DNA of 64,000 bases. It comes from Halichondria panicea (lineage: Eukaryota > Porifera > Demospongiae > Suberitida > Halichondriidae). The stretch lies in contig NC_087388.1 of NCBI RefSeq assembly GCF_963675165.1, forward strand, positions 4,469,047 to 4,533,046. Reading direction: 5' to 3'. Below are positions 37,981-50,412 of this stretch, piece by piece. A program made the position numbers and the translations under genes. Below the pieces are notes generated by a model. That model was not told the origin of the DNA. It worked only from the letters and a program-made list of their open reading frames with translations, and ran no database searches. Numbering within the stretch: the first letter of the stretch is position 1; the number at the start of each line of letters is the position of its first letter.

Positions 37981-40494
37981 CGTGCGTGCGCGGTCACAAA
38001 GCAAGCAGGGGCTAGAACAAAGTAATTGTGAGGTGGAATTTCAACCCTCACATAATAGAGGACTAGAAACCACACAGTAACATGAACATGCAACCACGAT
38101 GATTGTAACATACCCCCCTATTGTATATAGCACTCACGTCAGCATTATCACATCCTATCATCTCTCCGAATGACACCTGGTGACAGAGGCAGTAGGTCGG
38201 CTCATTGGGATCCACCGGCATATCCAGCACATCAGTGGGGTTGGTCGAGGGGAGGATAGCCCCGATAGCCCCAGCAGAAAGGGGTGTGGTCGGAGGGCCT
38301 GGCCTGTGTGTGTGTGTGTAGAGACTGTACATGTATGACTATACAACGACTATATATACCACAATTATTAGTCTGACAGGATAGCCACACAAATCCTAAG
38401 AGATACATAACTAATGGACACTCTACTTGTATGAAAAATGCATCCACAGCCGCAAATTTAGTTTCGTTACAAAAAAATTAAAGCTCATAATACTATATTC
38501 TATCATTAGTGTAATTTCCAGGAGAGAAATCAAAGGTACATGGTACACGTGTGATGTGTGATGCTGGTCACTCACTCTGGGTCGTCCACTGATACTGAGA
38601 GTGCCTTCTTCTTCCTAACCCCTCCACTGCTCTCACTGCCTCCAGTACGCTTCCGTCCCTCTGTACAAAACAATTAAGGGGTGCATTGTATTCAACAGTA
38701 GATTTTCCTTAACAACGACTGGAGCAATCAATGTAAAAGAAGGATTGAACTATCCATGCTGCCTTGAAAATTAATATAGGTGCCGCCAGATCTTGTACCC
38801 TTGCTTCAATGCTTACTTCACTGTAACACTGTAATCCAGAAGCTTTTAAGCAGGTTGTGATATACATTTATAAATGTAGCTTCTAGCAGTCAGTGGACCC
38901 ACACTGTAAATTAGTAACATACTATGTTGCATCTGCAGGTCTACCACAGAACCAGTAGACGTCCTCCTATGGTGGGGGTCTTTCAACTGGAGCTCATGCT
39001 CAAACCGAGACAACTCACTATCCAGATGACGAATGTGCTTGTCCACCTGCAATTGGGGGGGGGGGGGGGGACGAGGGGGCAGGGGGATTACTGGCCTGAT
39101 CTTTAAATAATTATTCCCTGTAATACAGTGATTTTCCATACCTTTGCAGGCTATACTCCAAGAGCACTGCAACCACAATGTACCTGTCTGTGTTATTTTA
39201 GTCCACCCACACATCACAAAAATCAATGATGGGTAAAATACTGGCTATTGCAGACTTTTCACACAACTCAAGGGGTTACTACTCTACTTTCACAGCACTC
39301 CTTCTATAATTATAATGCTTGAGGTCAACAAGCTGCTTTCGGAAATATCCAATTTTGAGCCTAGTAAATACAGGCCCTCCGCTCCCTATAGCTATACATA
39401 CAAGTTTTAGCTCATATCATTTTGCCACAATGAACCAAGCAACAAGTTAGCTGAGCTACCATCAGAGCAAAATATGAGACACCTGGAACATTTAGCGGCT
39501 ATATAATTATTTGGCGAGTGAGCTATTAGAATTTGGCGATTTTTAATTTGACATCTTAGGCTACTACAGCAATTAGGTCCACTAATTTGGCAGTTTTGAA
39601 ATTGCCAAATTAAAACCATGCAGTTACAGTTTGCATTTTGCAGGCCATAGCAAGTAATTTTGTTGGCTTGTTACTAACAATCTCATAACAGAAGCCAACC
39701 AAAATACTATATTTACTACATTGTGGTTGCAGTGCTTGCAGTATAGCCTGCAAAGGTAAGGAAAACCACTGTAGAGAATTTTCAAACAACGAAACCACCC
39801 AATTAGATTCTATGAGGGAGTTAGTGGGGAATCCTGAGGCCATGCTGCTATGAAGCCTCAGGGTAAACAGACGCCAAAGACCAAACAGCACCAGAGACCA
39901 AACAGAAAACCTCAAATTAAAGGAAGCTATATACTATTAAAACCTAGAGGGACTATTACTTGATATTCTGTCATGATGCAATACTGCTGACGAGATTTCA
40001 ACATTCCTGTAAACTATACACAATATCGGTCGCTCACCATCTCGTACATCTGCATGGCCATCTGTACTTTGTTATCGCTGTTCTCAATGGCCTTCTTAAA
40101 CATATCCTGTATTGCACTTAACTCCTTCCCTCTCTCAGTTTCGTTTAACCCTTCTACCTCCAAACGATACTTCTGTGAAGATTGATCGATCTCAGACTTG
40201 ATGTCTTCTGTCTTCTGGTCCAGGGTCCGTAACACAGTGAAGTTTCTCTGTAACTCCTGGGGGAGTGTCTCAATACCTGGGGTGGGATATGTATTATTAT
40301 TTGGTAGAGAATCTGTGTATGAAAGAGATTTTTGTTTACTTTTAAAGGGTAAAAAATGGGGGTGTGGTTAAAGTAATATTTTGAAGTGTTGAAACAATAC
40401 TATACTAGTCTATACACACTCTATACCTTATACCATGTACCAAGATCTTAAACTTACTTTCTAAAAAGTTCTCTAGGTACAAAGCTGACGCCAT
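37492..40494 (-). CDS. ING4/5-like: ING4/5-like inhibitor of growth protein (PHD finger)
   Basis: Seven exons on the minus strand: 40458..40494, 40038..40276, 38923..39046, 38576..38660, 38138..38303, 37601..37662, 37492..37543, giving 254 residues (human ING4 has 249). The N-terminal ING helix begins [20 protein letters not shown], with [16 protein letters not shown] as in ING4/5. The middle holds a basic nuclear localisation stretch (GRKRT, VRKKKA). The C-terminal PHD finger ([20 protein letters not shown], then [22 protein letters not shown]) keeps the C4HC3 ligands and the Tyr, Ser, Met and Trp that read H3K4me3 in ING proteins. The protein ends in a basic tail (KDKFKKKY). Expected role: histone-mark reader in a HAT complex. 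Head-to-head with the RhoGEF gene, 162 bp apart. Confidence 0.93.
37945..37990. repeat. (TG)n microsatellite
   Basis: A TG dinucleotide run, then GCGTGCGTGCGTGCGCG, downstream of the ING PHD exon. Confidence 0.9.
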
Positions 40495-40656
40495 CTGATA
40501 TTCTGTGTGTGATTCTCGAGTGTAGAGATTGCAGGTTTGGATCTGATCGTCCAACAAACAAGTGTTACACAAACTGACTTCTAGACTAATGCGCGTGCGC
40601 AATAGGTACATCATTATTTGAAAAGAGGATTGTCAACACCCTTCACAAGTTACAAA
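40495..40656. promoter_or_regulatory. Bidirectional promoter region between ING and RhoGEF genes
   Basis: Only 162 bp separate the two divergent start codons, so both 5' UTRs and core promoters must lie here or overlap the genes. The GCGCGTGCGC-like stretch near 40588-40600 is the most CpG-rich part. No TATA box is obvious. Confidence 0.55.
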
Positions 40657-43600
40657 ATGGAGTCTCCTCCTCTACCCATGGATGTGGGAGATATCAACGT
40701 GTGTCTTCTGTCAGCTAAGAAGAAGCGTAGTGCCTCATCTCCTTCTCTGAGAGAGCTGGATCAAATGAGTTTATGGTAAGTTCTGGAGAGTCTAGTAGAT
40801 CTACGTGCATACATTTTGTGCACATAAATTCGTATGGTTTTACTAGAGCTATAGATTTGTTAGCGTTAATACAGTAGTCAGAAGGTGATAATATGGAACA
40901 TGTTTGGTGTAACTTTGTTACGGTATTCTTAACCTAGGCTAGCTTGATTGATGTATGCACGTAAATATCTCTCCATGGCTTTGTTCTCAATTCCACAGTT
41001 CGTTTCCAAGCAGTATGTCTGTGGCTGATGAGTTATCGTCACTTGGAGAGAGGCCGTCAAGTTCGGTAGGTTACTACATTGTAATATAATCGTACGTCCT
41101 TACATGCACCCTTTAATTCCACTTATTGACCTTACCCTAGTACTGTATAGCGTAGATCCCAGTATCACCATTAAAGAGCATATCATCCATTACAGAGTCG
41201 TAAGAGGAAGCTCGATGATGACTATGACACTCAGAGTGTGCTGGACTTCAGCATGAAGGTGAGTCACAGTCGCTATACCTTGACAACAAATAGCACTCGT
41301 CTAGCTGTAATCAACTCCTAAACATTGTGTGTATCACTGTAATTGTGTGTATCATTGGCAATCGCTGAGCTACAGCTACGTTACTTGTCCCCATGCCATC
41401 TTGTGTGCCCCCTGTAAGCTGCTAGGTATACTTACCTTACACCTGCTATTGCTGTCTGCTCCACTGTAGGAGCCTTCCTCCAAGAGGGCCAGACGTCCAC
41501 TGTCCAAGGTGTCCCTGTTTGGGAACAGGTTCAAGGACTCTCCACTCATGCAAGCCAAGAAGTCTCTCAAGGTACAGCTGTGGTTAGCATGTGCCTGTGT
41601 GTACCTGTACAGTATTAGTGGTATCATGTGTGTACCTGTACAGTATTAGTGGTATCATGTGCCTGTGTGTACCTGTACAGTATGTGCCTGCAGTTTGGGG
41701 TATTTATGGCTAGAAAATCTATAGACAACCCTGCAAATGCTTCAAAGGTTATCTTCCTAGCTTATGGTTTGATGATCGTTACCTACAGTATCTGCTCCCA
41801 TGTTACTGTACTGCACTCGCTTGTAGTGTAATGTGCATGTCTCGCAGTACACAATACTGCTGCATGTTACTACCCGGACCCCCTTCACACACAGAGGTCA
41901 TTCAGCTTCTCTAGGGAAAACCCCTCCCCTGCTCGCAAGTATAGGATACCAGGAACACCTAAAGAGAAGAGTATTGTTCGTAGACGGAGCTCCAAGAGGT
42001 CAAAGGTTGAGAAGCAGCACCTCCCCAGCAACTGGGTGGATGTGATTGGTCCAGATGTGGGAGAGAAGTTCAGCAAGGAGCAGATCAAGAGGCAGGAGGT
42101 GAGTCACTAATGTAGCTCTACTGTAGGTACAGGAACCAGACATCTTACAGTTTAGGCTATTATACAGAAGTGGCCTTTTTTGAGGGGTGGTTTTATATAG
42201 GATATGTAACCATGGTAGCGGAGGATATATGGGGTGCATATCCTCCGAGTAGGTGTGGCATATCTGACTTGTACCACTTGACCGCAGCACTATAAAAGGA
42301 CCTCCCCCTAGCAACAATTCAATCCACGATGCAGACTGCAAAAAAGAACAAGACTATGCCGAATTTTGCAGCCATCAAAGAGCTAGTTGAGCAACACGTC
42401 GACTCCTTACAGATGCTCAAGAGCTTCCTTGGTCCAAGTGTTGACCATTCAACGTTCCTTACTGGAGTTGCAAGCTCTTCTTAGATAAAATGTATCTAAA
42501 CCACGCCCATGGACCCATGGAAGCTTAGCCATCTTGTTGGAGAACGCCTTCCGTGTTTCTGCCGTCACTTTGAGTCTTAGTACCGTCAAGCATGGCTCTT
42601 TTCTCTTTGCTTACTATCTTGAACAAATGAAAAACAACTTTAAAACCGTGCATGCCTGGGGCTGTATGCTAAATCTATAATTATATCCTACAGCTGTTGA
42701 CCAATGAGATCAATTAGTGATACATTTACTTTTACAGTAATATTTATGTTCAGAGTAATTTATTCACTGTGTAGGCCATCTACTCGATAATCCGCACTGA
42801 GAGTGAGTTGGTGGAGGACCTCAAAATGATCATCAATGTAAGCCCCACTGTGACATACTTTTATGTACATCAGCTGTTGGTACCAGAAGCCCATACATTA
42901 TTTATGAGCTCCTGTCGGTACATGTACATGTATGTTAGATACATGCACTCTTGTACTACTATTGAGACCCTCAACTGTATCATGGTATACAAGCTGTCAT
43001 CAATTGTAGTTTGTCAGATAAACACTGTGTTTGCTCTCAATGTCAGCGCCCCCACCCTCCGCAGATATTCTACCACCCCCTGCTGAGACTGCGTCTGATA
43101 ACAGAGGAGGAGCACTGTAAGATATTCGGCAACATACAGACCATCCTAGCACTGCACGAAGGTGAGTGCATGGCTTCCATGAAAAGAGGCGTTAAACCGT
43201 TGAAGCCTATATACATGTACGTTAATACTGTACATGTATGTGCTAGTCTATATACATGTAGCAGCAGGGTGTCATACAGGATTTTGAAGTACATGTAGAG
43301 AGGGGAATAAGAAAAGTACCTAGAAAAATTTACTAAAAAAATGTTATTTCAATACCCTGTTAGTATGTAAAATTGCCAGCTATGGACCCCAACTACTACC
43401 TGAATGCAAATTTTAGGGGGGGGAATATCCCCCTTTCCTTCCCCTGTATGACACCCTGAGCAGCCACCCTTCTAACCTTAATCCTAATTCTTGGCCTCAT
43501 CATTTGCTCTACTGTACAATTTAGCTCAAGGCAGCACATACACTGTATGTTATAGGGTAACCGTTGTTTTACTTGCTTGCTCTGTTAGCCATGATAACGA

Positions 43601-46420
43601 TTATCTTCCTGTGTACACAGAAATGTTCTCCAAGTTTGAGGAGTTGCGATCACAGAGTGATAGTGTGGACTCCATCGGACAACTGCTCCTGGACTGGGTT
43701 AGCCTCTTTACTAAACATGTGTACAGCACAGCTTCATTAATATTTTACGTGATTGTCTTCCTTAACACATGTTTTAACCCCCTATTTTAACCCCTCCAGT
43801 CCTTAACTCTGTCGGGGCCGTACTCCCAGTACTGTGCCAACCTGGTGGTGGCCAAGCAAACACTGGAGACCAAGAGACAAGAGCCGGCCTTCGAGGATTT
43901 CCTACAGAGGTGTCTGCAGTCAGACTTCTCACGGAAGATTGACCTCTGGACCTTTCTAGGTACAGTCTATAAAGATGGTAGTCTTTTCCATTTTGACTGT
44001 GTTTTGTGTGCGTGCTTCTATGTATACTATTCAGTCTAACCCCTCTACACATTTATGTACTTACATGTATATACATGGTTGGCTTGCGATCAAACTGCCC
44101 CCTTTATGATTGTGTGTGTCTGTGCAGACTCTCCCCGCACAAGGATAATGAAGTACCCCATTCTACTCAAGGAGGTCAAGAAAAAGGTACATGTACTGTA
44201 CACGTGCACTTGGGTGTGGTAAAATAAAGGTCATGTGGTAAACGGATGTACTAGCTACATTAATGTAGTCCAAGTCTAGGACACATAGTTGACAGGCCAG
44301 CAGAATGGGGTTAAACAAAATATTTTCAGGGCAATTAAAGTAACAAGATTCATGTACATCAGTACACAATCAGTACCGTATTACTTGCCGGCATTAATCA
44401 TATCATGTAATTTTTGATCACTTCGCAAAAATAAAAACTAAAGGTTAGATCGCGAAGTTTGTCGACATGGCAAAGTTTTTTCACCGCCAAAATGTTCGTA
44501 CTACATAATAGTAACTGGTGTGTCTTGTGTCTACAATGCAGACTGCCAGAGACCACCAAGACCAGGAGCTACTGGAGCAAGCCGTGAGTACTGTACATAC
44601 ACATTCTGTTGTACTGTGCACCTATATACATGTATATATATATATATTATACCACAAGCAATGAATGACCAGTGTTATTGTACATGTTTTCGACCCAACC
44701 CTACTATTAGCACTACCGTGCTAATGATTACACACTGTATCCGTACGGCAGGTGTCCAGTTTTGATGGGGTGATTAAGAACATCGACCATTGCGCCGGAG
44801 TGGCCAAGTGTAGAGACATCATCAACAGACTCGACTATCTCCATGATGACCAGGTGACTTTTAAAAACCGCATGACTTCAGTAAATGTAAATTCAACTCC
44901 TTTTGTAAGTAGTACTGTCTACAAAGCACCCACCTCTATATTGACTACCCCCCCCCCTCTCTTAGAGATGCCCGGCCATTGATGAGTCCCAGTTCATCTT
45001 GTGCAGTGGAGTTCTCAAGAACAAGAACAACTCGGTTAGTGCTGAGCGCTAGAGTATATTATATTGTGATACACGTGCTGTTAGTAACGATGTCAAGTGT
45101 GGGTTGGTAGCTTTGAATCCCCTACCTTGTAACATTGTACGTCTTGCTAGTTATACTAACTAGTACAGAGCTCTGTGTACCTCGAGTGGTGTGGTGTGTA
45201 CATGTGCAGTGTACGTAGATCATTTACTAGACTGTATAAATTATATATGCATACTGTGTTTTATATGTAGCCTATATGCACACGTCCCTACCACAGCCTG
45301 ATGTAGATTGAAATATCTCTTTGGCTAGTTTGTACTGTGTTGATCATGCCCCTCCCCCCTCCTCATACAGAAGCTCCACGTGTTCCTGCTGGACAAGGCC
45401 TTGGTTTTGACACGCCCCTCCAGTAGAACAGGCACTCTATTATACCAGGTACATGTACTGTATCTAGGTCTTTTGTGGCTTACGTCTACACACCTCGTGT
45501 ACTGTCATGTACTGTGTATGTATATACATTAGGCTAGCACATAATATTATTATGCCTCTACACTGACCCTCCCTGTGCTGTGTGTAGGTGTGGCGTCAGC
45601 CCATCCCTATGAGTAGTCTCCTGGTTGAGAGTCTTGCTGACGGTGACGGGAGAGTCGGGGGATCATTTCGAGGAACAAGGGGACTCAAGACCACCGCCAA
45701 CACCGGTGAGTTCAGGCTGTACATGTATATAATGTAGACATATACATGTACATGTAGAGGTACATGTACGTATAGTGATTGTTCTCAGTTTGTAGATCCA
45801 TACTATACGTCTTGTTGGCCTCCCAATGGGCTCTGGCTAGTGTTTTTATGCCACCTGCAGTAATGTCCATTCCTCCTCACCATTGTACATGTACATAATG
45901 CACCTATCAATGACAAGCCCCACCTCCCCCAGTACGAGCATAGGTGGGGATTTGAAACATACGTAATTCAACTGCACCACATCTGGGGGCAACCTCGATG
46001 TCAAATCCCCTTGTATAAGTGCAATGATCAGCACATGGCTGTGTAGTTAATGCGCATGCACAATTATATTGCCCTGCCTCTGGGACAAAATTCAAGATCA
46101 AATCCCGACCTATGCCCATACTGGGGGAGGTGGAGCTTGCTGCTAGGTGCATAATTTATGAATTTTCTGGCGTGCCTTAGTTTTCCCGTTGTGTGTTTAA
46201 ATTTTTGTCAGGTTTGTATGCACCTTTACCTTTACCCACCCCTCCCTGTGTATGTGTAGGTGGTAAGCACCAGTTCAAGGTCTCCTGTTCTGACCCCACG
46301 GTGACCTCTCACGCCCACACACTGCAAGCTAATGGCGACTATGACAAGAAAGCGTGGTTGGACGCTTTCAAAACTGTCGTTACCGTCACTTGTAACTCTT
46401 CCCATGTGACTGTCGTGTGA
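40657..46420 (+). CDS. ARHGEF3/NET1-like: NET1/ARHGEF3-like Rho guanine nucleotide exchange factor
   Basis: Sixteen exons: 40657..40775, 40999..41065, 41196..41258, 41470..41571, 41895..42098, 42775..42837, 43065..43161, 43621..43697, 43800..43959, 44128..44186, 44542..44583, 44752..44853, 44966..45034, 45371..45448, 45588..45705, 46260..46420; in frame throughout, 526 residues. The DH domain runs from EQIKRQEAIYSIIRTESELV through FLQRCLQSDFSRKIDLWTFL and RTRIMKYPILLKEV; the PH domain follows (KLHVFLLDKALVLTR, YQVWRQPIPMSSLLVE). The N-terminus keeps NLS-like clusters (AKKKR, SRKRKL, KRARR), as in NET1, which is held in the nucleus. The C-terminus ends TVV, a class I PDZ ligand, as in the vertebrate relatives. 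Expected to activate RhoA-type GTPases. Donors at 43698 and 45035 are GTTAG variants. Confidence 0.93.
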
Positions 46421-46827
46421 TGACATGTTACAGGAGCATAGGAGCTTTCAAATGCATTTTTATCGTATCGTTAATGTAATTTTTGTATTCACTGTGGTCA
46501 TTCTTGGTCACTAATGTTTATTACAATGGACCCTCTCTACTTCTAATTCTTGGTGCACTATTATAATTATACGATTATTGTGAATCATGGATTATCAAGT
46601 CATGCATGCATATAATTATACATGCATGTTGCTGGACAAAAAATTAGCTATACATGTACATCACATCAAAATAATCTATGGTCACTTGTATATATGCATT
46701 CGATAAATTAACAATGCATGAAAAGGAGGTAAAAAAATAACAATTACAAAAAAAATTACAATAATATAATTAACATAATTATAATACATGAAATCATATC
46801 CAAAGAAACACGACTAGATCGATCGAT
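46421..46827. other. Tail-to-tail spacer
   Basis: AT-rich 3' flanks of the RhoGEF gene and of death-fold gene 4. No other feature seen. Confidence 0.4.
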
Positions 46828-49800
46828 CTACACGTGCACTATCGTTTGCTGTCGACAATATCTGCACAGACACAAGACACAAAACACCATTGCTAAAAGA
46901 GAGCATGCAACACAAATGCCTCCTAAGCTAGCCACTATCGCTGTTAAAAAATGTGTCCATCTCGTCACTAGACACAAATGAGTTGAGAACGAATTATCAA
47001 AGTCGCCTTTATTCACATATACAGCCAGATAAACGGGACTCCTAGAAATTCCTCCGAGATCGCACTGATTATCTCCACTGTAACCAAACGTACAAGCAGG
47101 AGGCTCGGAGAAGTCGGTTGCATCGAGGTAATACTGTAAGTAGTCATAGCGATAGTAAAACTGGATATTTCCCGGAGTATCGGCAATGATGTAATGGTAG
47201 CCATTGACTAGAGAAGTGTATGTCAAATTTGTACACTCGAAATTGCCGGGACTGCCTATACGAAGATTGTGACTTTGAGCTCCTTTTCTGCTTAGACAGT
47301 TGTCCTCTTGGAGGTACTGAGTATGTGCATCATTGTTGTCGAATATCAACAAAGTTCCTGAAAGCCCAGGATCTTCAATTGCCATTAGACAAATGCTGAA
47401 ATCGATTTTCGAGCCAGAAAGTAAATAGAAGTGATCACCTAGAACGTTTAAAGTGCACTGAGAATTAGGCTGATTGAGGATACCATTCGAGGTTTTAGTG
47501 TTGTTTCGAGTTCTACGTAGCAACTGGTTGTTGGGCACGACATAAAGGTTGTTGGTGTGTGAGAACTCGTCTGAAGATGGGCACTCATGTATTGAACTAG
47601 TGGAGAGTTTAAAAGGGTCGCTAAAATCAGCCACAATCACCACTTGCTGTACAGTCGCGTACACCTTCAGGTTAGAGTTAGAGTGAGGAGCATTGTACAC
47701 ACCTATCCCAATACAGCCTAGAGAAGTTAGTATTCCTAATAGAATGCATACTATGACGGTAAGTGTCAATGGGATGTTACATTTTCGGTTGGGAAGTTGT
47801 CGTCGGTGGTTGTGGGTATTAAATTGAATAGGTAGTCCATTGTCATTGTCAGTATCCAGTATAAGTTTAGACTCTTCATTGATGAGTAACTCGTCGGAAA
47901 TGGTAGAAGTTGTAGAGTCTTGAGTGGTGAATGATGGCGGCTGTTCTGCATCTTGCACTTTTGTGAAGCTTGTGATTTTGACCATCTGACTTGATCCAGG
48001 AGGCATCAGGTGATTTCCTACAGTGCATGGTACATGTATCAGGCACTGAAAGAGTCATAACAAAAATTGTGATCAAATTAGAATGCTATTTCTATTTCGT
48101 ACAATAATAACAATTCTACAATTCCCTCGACTATTCTGTATAAATCTTTGCGATTATTCAAGTATAGAAGATTTTTCATATGGTAAACATTTTCAGTATT
48201 GAAGAGCATCATACAAAAGTTAAAATAATGATACTATTCTACCACAATATAAATCCAACGTCAATATCCTGAGCGGTGAGTATTTAAAATACGAAAATTA
48301 TCTGCTGTACGTGTATCTCAATCACTATTGCTCCTATTTGAAAGTATAAGAGACAAACAAACTTCTCGATCTGAATAATTATGATCTCTGTTGCTCTGAC
48401 AGTGATAAAGAATAACCTTTCTGACTTGCATTTCAAGAGCTGGACTTATAGAGCTGGCAGGTAGAAAAAGAGACTTAGTTTCATAAAAGAGTGTAACTTC
48501 GAGGCAAACACCTGGTTGGATTTAATTAATATTTTGAGACAAAACTACTGTTTTCGAAATTAACCCATCCCATCAGTAGTTCCTTTATATCATGCAATTA
48601 GGGTGGGCGTAATCTCGGTAGAATACAGTGACGTACGTACAATTCTAGAATAATGGCTATGATATCACACCTGATGAGCTGTCCTCCTCTTGATTAGCAG
48701 GGGCATCCCTTTCAACAGCCGTGTCCCCAGTGGCACCTGTAGAATAGTTACAGACAAATTAATGACAACATTATAATGTTGATACAATTGCATGGATCGA
48801 GGCTTTTAGTCTTATCAAAGTAGTGTGGTCAATGTGGCATTAATTGATTATGAGCATACACAGTGTATGGTACTGTATTACAACAATGTGCTCACCTGCG
48901 ATACTGAAAGTACCAATGTTACCACCACTTTGGCCATTCTCACCACCTGCAACAGGATAAAGACTCTAATCGCACATTTTTCACTTCAGTTAATTGACAT
49001 AGTATTAAGGTATTGTTCAATGTGGCATTTTGATTAGGCGCATGAGCATAATATAATAATTATGGTACAACAATGTTATTGTATTCACCTGTGATACTGA
49101 AAGTACTAATGTTATTACCACCTCGGCCGTTCTCACCACCTGCTATAGGAAAGAACAAGAACAAACAGTAAAGACTCTAATGCATTGTTTTCAACACACT
49201 AAAACTGTCAATAATTAATATTATACGGATGTGCTTTGCTAAAAATAGTTCGCTTAAATTATCACAGCTTTATCTTAACCTTATAAAGATTATTGTACCT
49301 CCGTCTGAAGCTTGAATGGGTTGTGTAGGGAAACTCCCGTCACTACTTATCACCGGATCATTGTACTGCCCAGTTCTGGTGTAATCTTCCAATCTCTTAG
49401 CCAATTCAGAGCGTCCAATCGTTTCCAACCACTGAGCAAGCAAGGAGACATCACCACTCGATATCAAAGTCTTACGATGCAGTAGTAAACACAGTTTCTC
49501 TATAGATTCAATTTTTCCGGAGTCACATTCGAGAATGTCTCCCCCGAGAGATTGAAGTTGAACAAAATTTTCCCTCGAGACTTGATTACACACTCCGATT
49601 ACAGCAGAAGGATACACCAAAGCATGTTTGCAATACTCCAAAGCTTGCTGATCGAGGTCGATAATATTCGACTCTTGTACACCCACAAAAGTTAGTATGT
49701 ATTGGGTCATCTCCAATGCTCTGCGCTTGTACTCGGGGTGAGCTGATAGAAATGAGTAGAACTTTCGTAAGTTGATCACCTTCCCCACATCTCCTCCCCC

Positions 49801-49929
49801 CAGCCCCAATAGTTGGAAGAAGAGCCTGATCTTGGGTAAGTGGAACTGATGATTGATGTATTGATCAATGCTGGAGAATCTTTGGTTGAGCTCACGACTC
49901 CTCCTGGCTGCTTCTCTGCTTGAGTCCAT
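46828..49929 (-). CDS. Death-fold (DED-like) two-TM receptor-like protein 3 (fourth family member)
   Basis: Five exons on the minus strand: 49299..49929, 49089..49142, 48896..48946, 48671..48736, 46828..48017, all phase 1 junctions, giving 663 residues. Exon 1 holds two helical domains; the second ends in a DED-like pattern (IEKLCLLLHRKTLISSGDVS, LLAQWLETIGRSELAKRLED). Exons 2 and 3 are a diverged tandem duplicate (GGENG then ...TFSI). The last exon carries EESKLI (315-320), TM1 about 349-371, a Cys-bearing ectodomain matching genes 1 and 2 (DTPGNIQFYYRYDY, STHLCLVTRW), TM2 and a short tail. It is the most diverged member and on the opposite strand. The domain call is by eye; the shared gene layout is the stronger argument for homology. 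Confidence 0.78.
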
Positions 49930-50412
49930 TGTGGAGCTAGATATACTTTTAATGCAGAAACAGTAGATCTATCTCTAGGCACTGGGCTAGCTAGAGCGAG
50001 AGCGGGGGGCTACCCTATAGAGTTCTTTCCTGATATACTACATGTAGTACTAATGTAATGATGATCGCTTCCTTTTCCTTCCTGCAGTGAAAAAGTGGGC
50101 GTGTTTGCTGAGCCGATCCCAGGCTGAGATTTCGCTTTTATAACGGTAGGCAAAAAAACTGTTTGCCTAACCGTTATAAAAGCGAAAACTCGGCATGGGA
50201 TAGAGGCTAGTTAATAATACAGTGTAGCTATATAGACTGTAGAAGCAAGAATCAGTAATCTAGACAAGAACATAATTATATGCACTTATGCCCTAGCTAG
50301 CTTGTTATAATAGCCGCATAATTAGATAATTATAATAGACGTAAATCGAGAGAAATTATCATTTCAATAATAGAACGACTCGACTCTGATGAGAAAGAAG
50401 TCACAATAGAAG
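49930..50412. other. Spacer with a decayed TAGCCTCG hairpin
   Basis: About 50104-50211 is a palindrome matching the 18047 element (TTTCGCTTTTATAACGG arms, ATAGAGGCTAG end), with a damaged left end. The remainder is AT-rich and featureless. Confidence 0.55.

Noticed and set aside
43698-43740. Longer version of RhoGEF exon 8 ending at CAT|GTGTAC
   Set aside because: It would add seven residues not matched in ARHGEF3/NET1, whereas the GTTAGC donor gives a spacing close to the vertebrate proteins.
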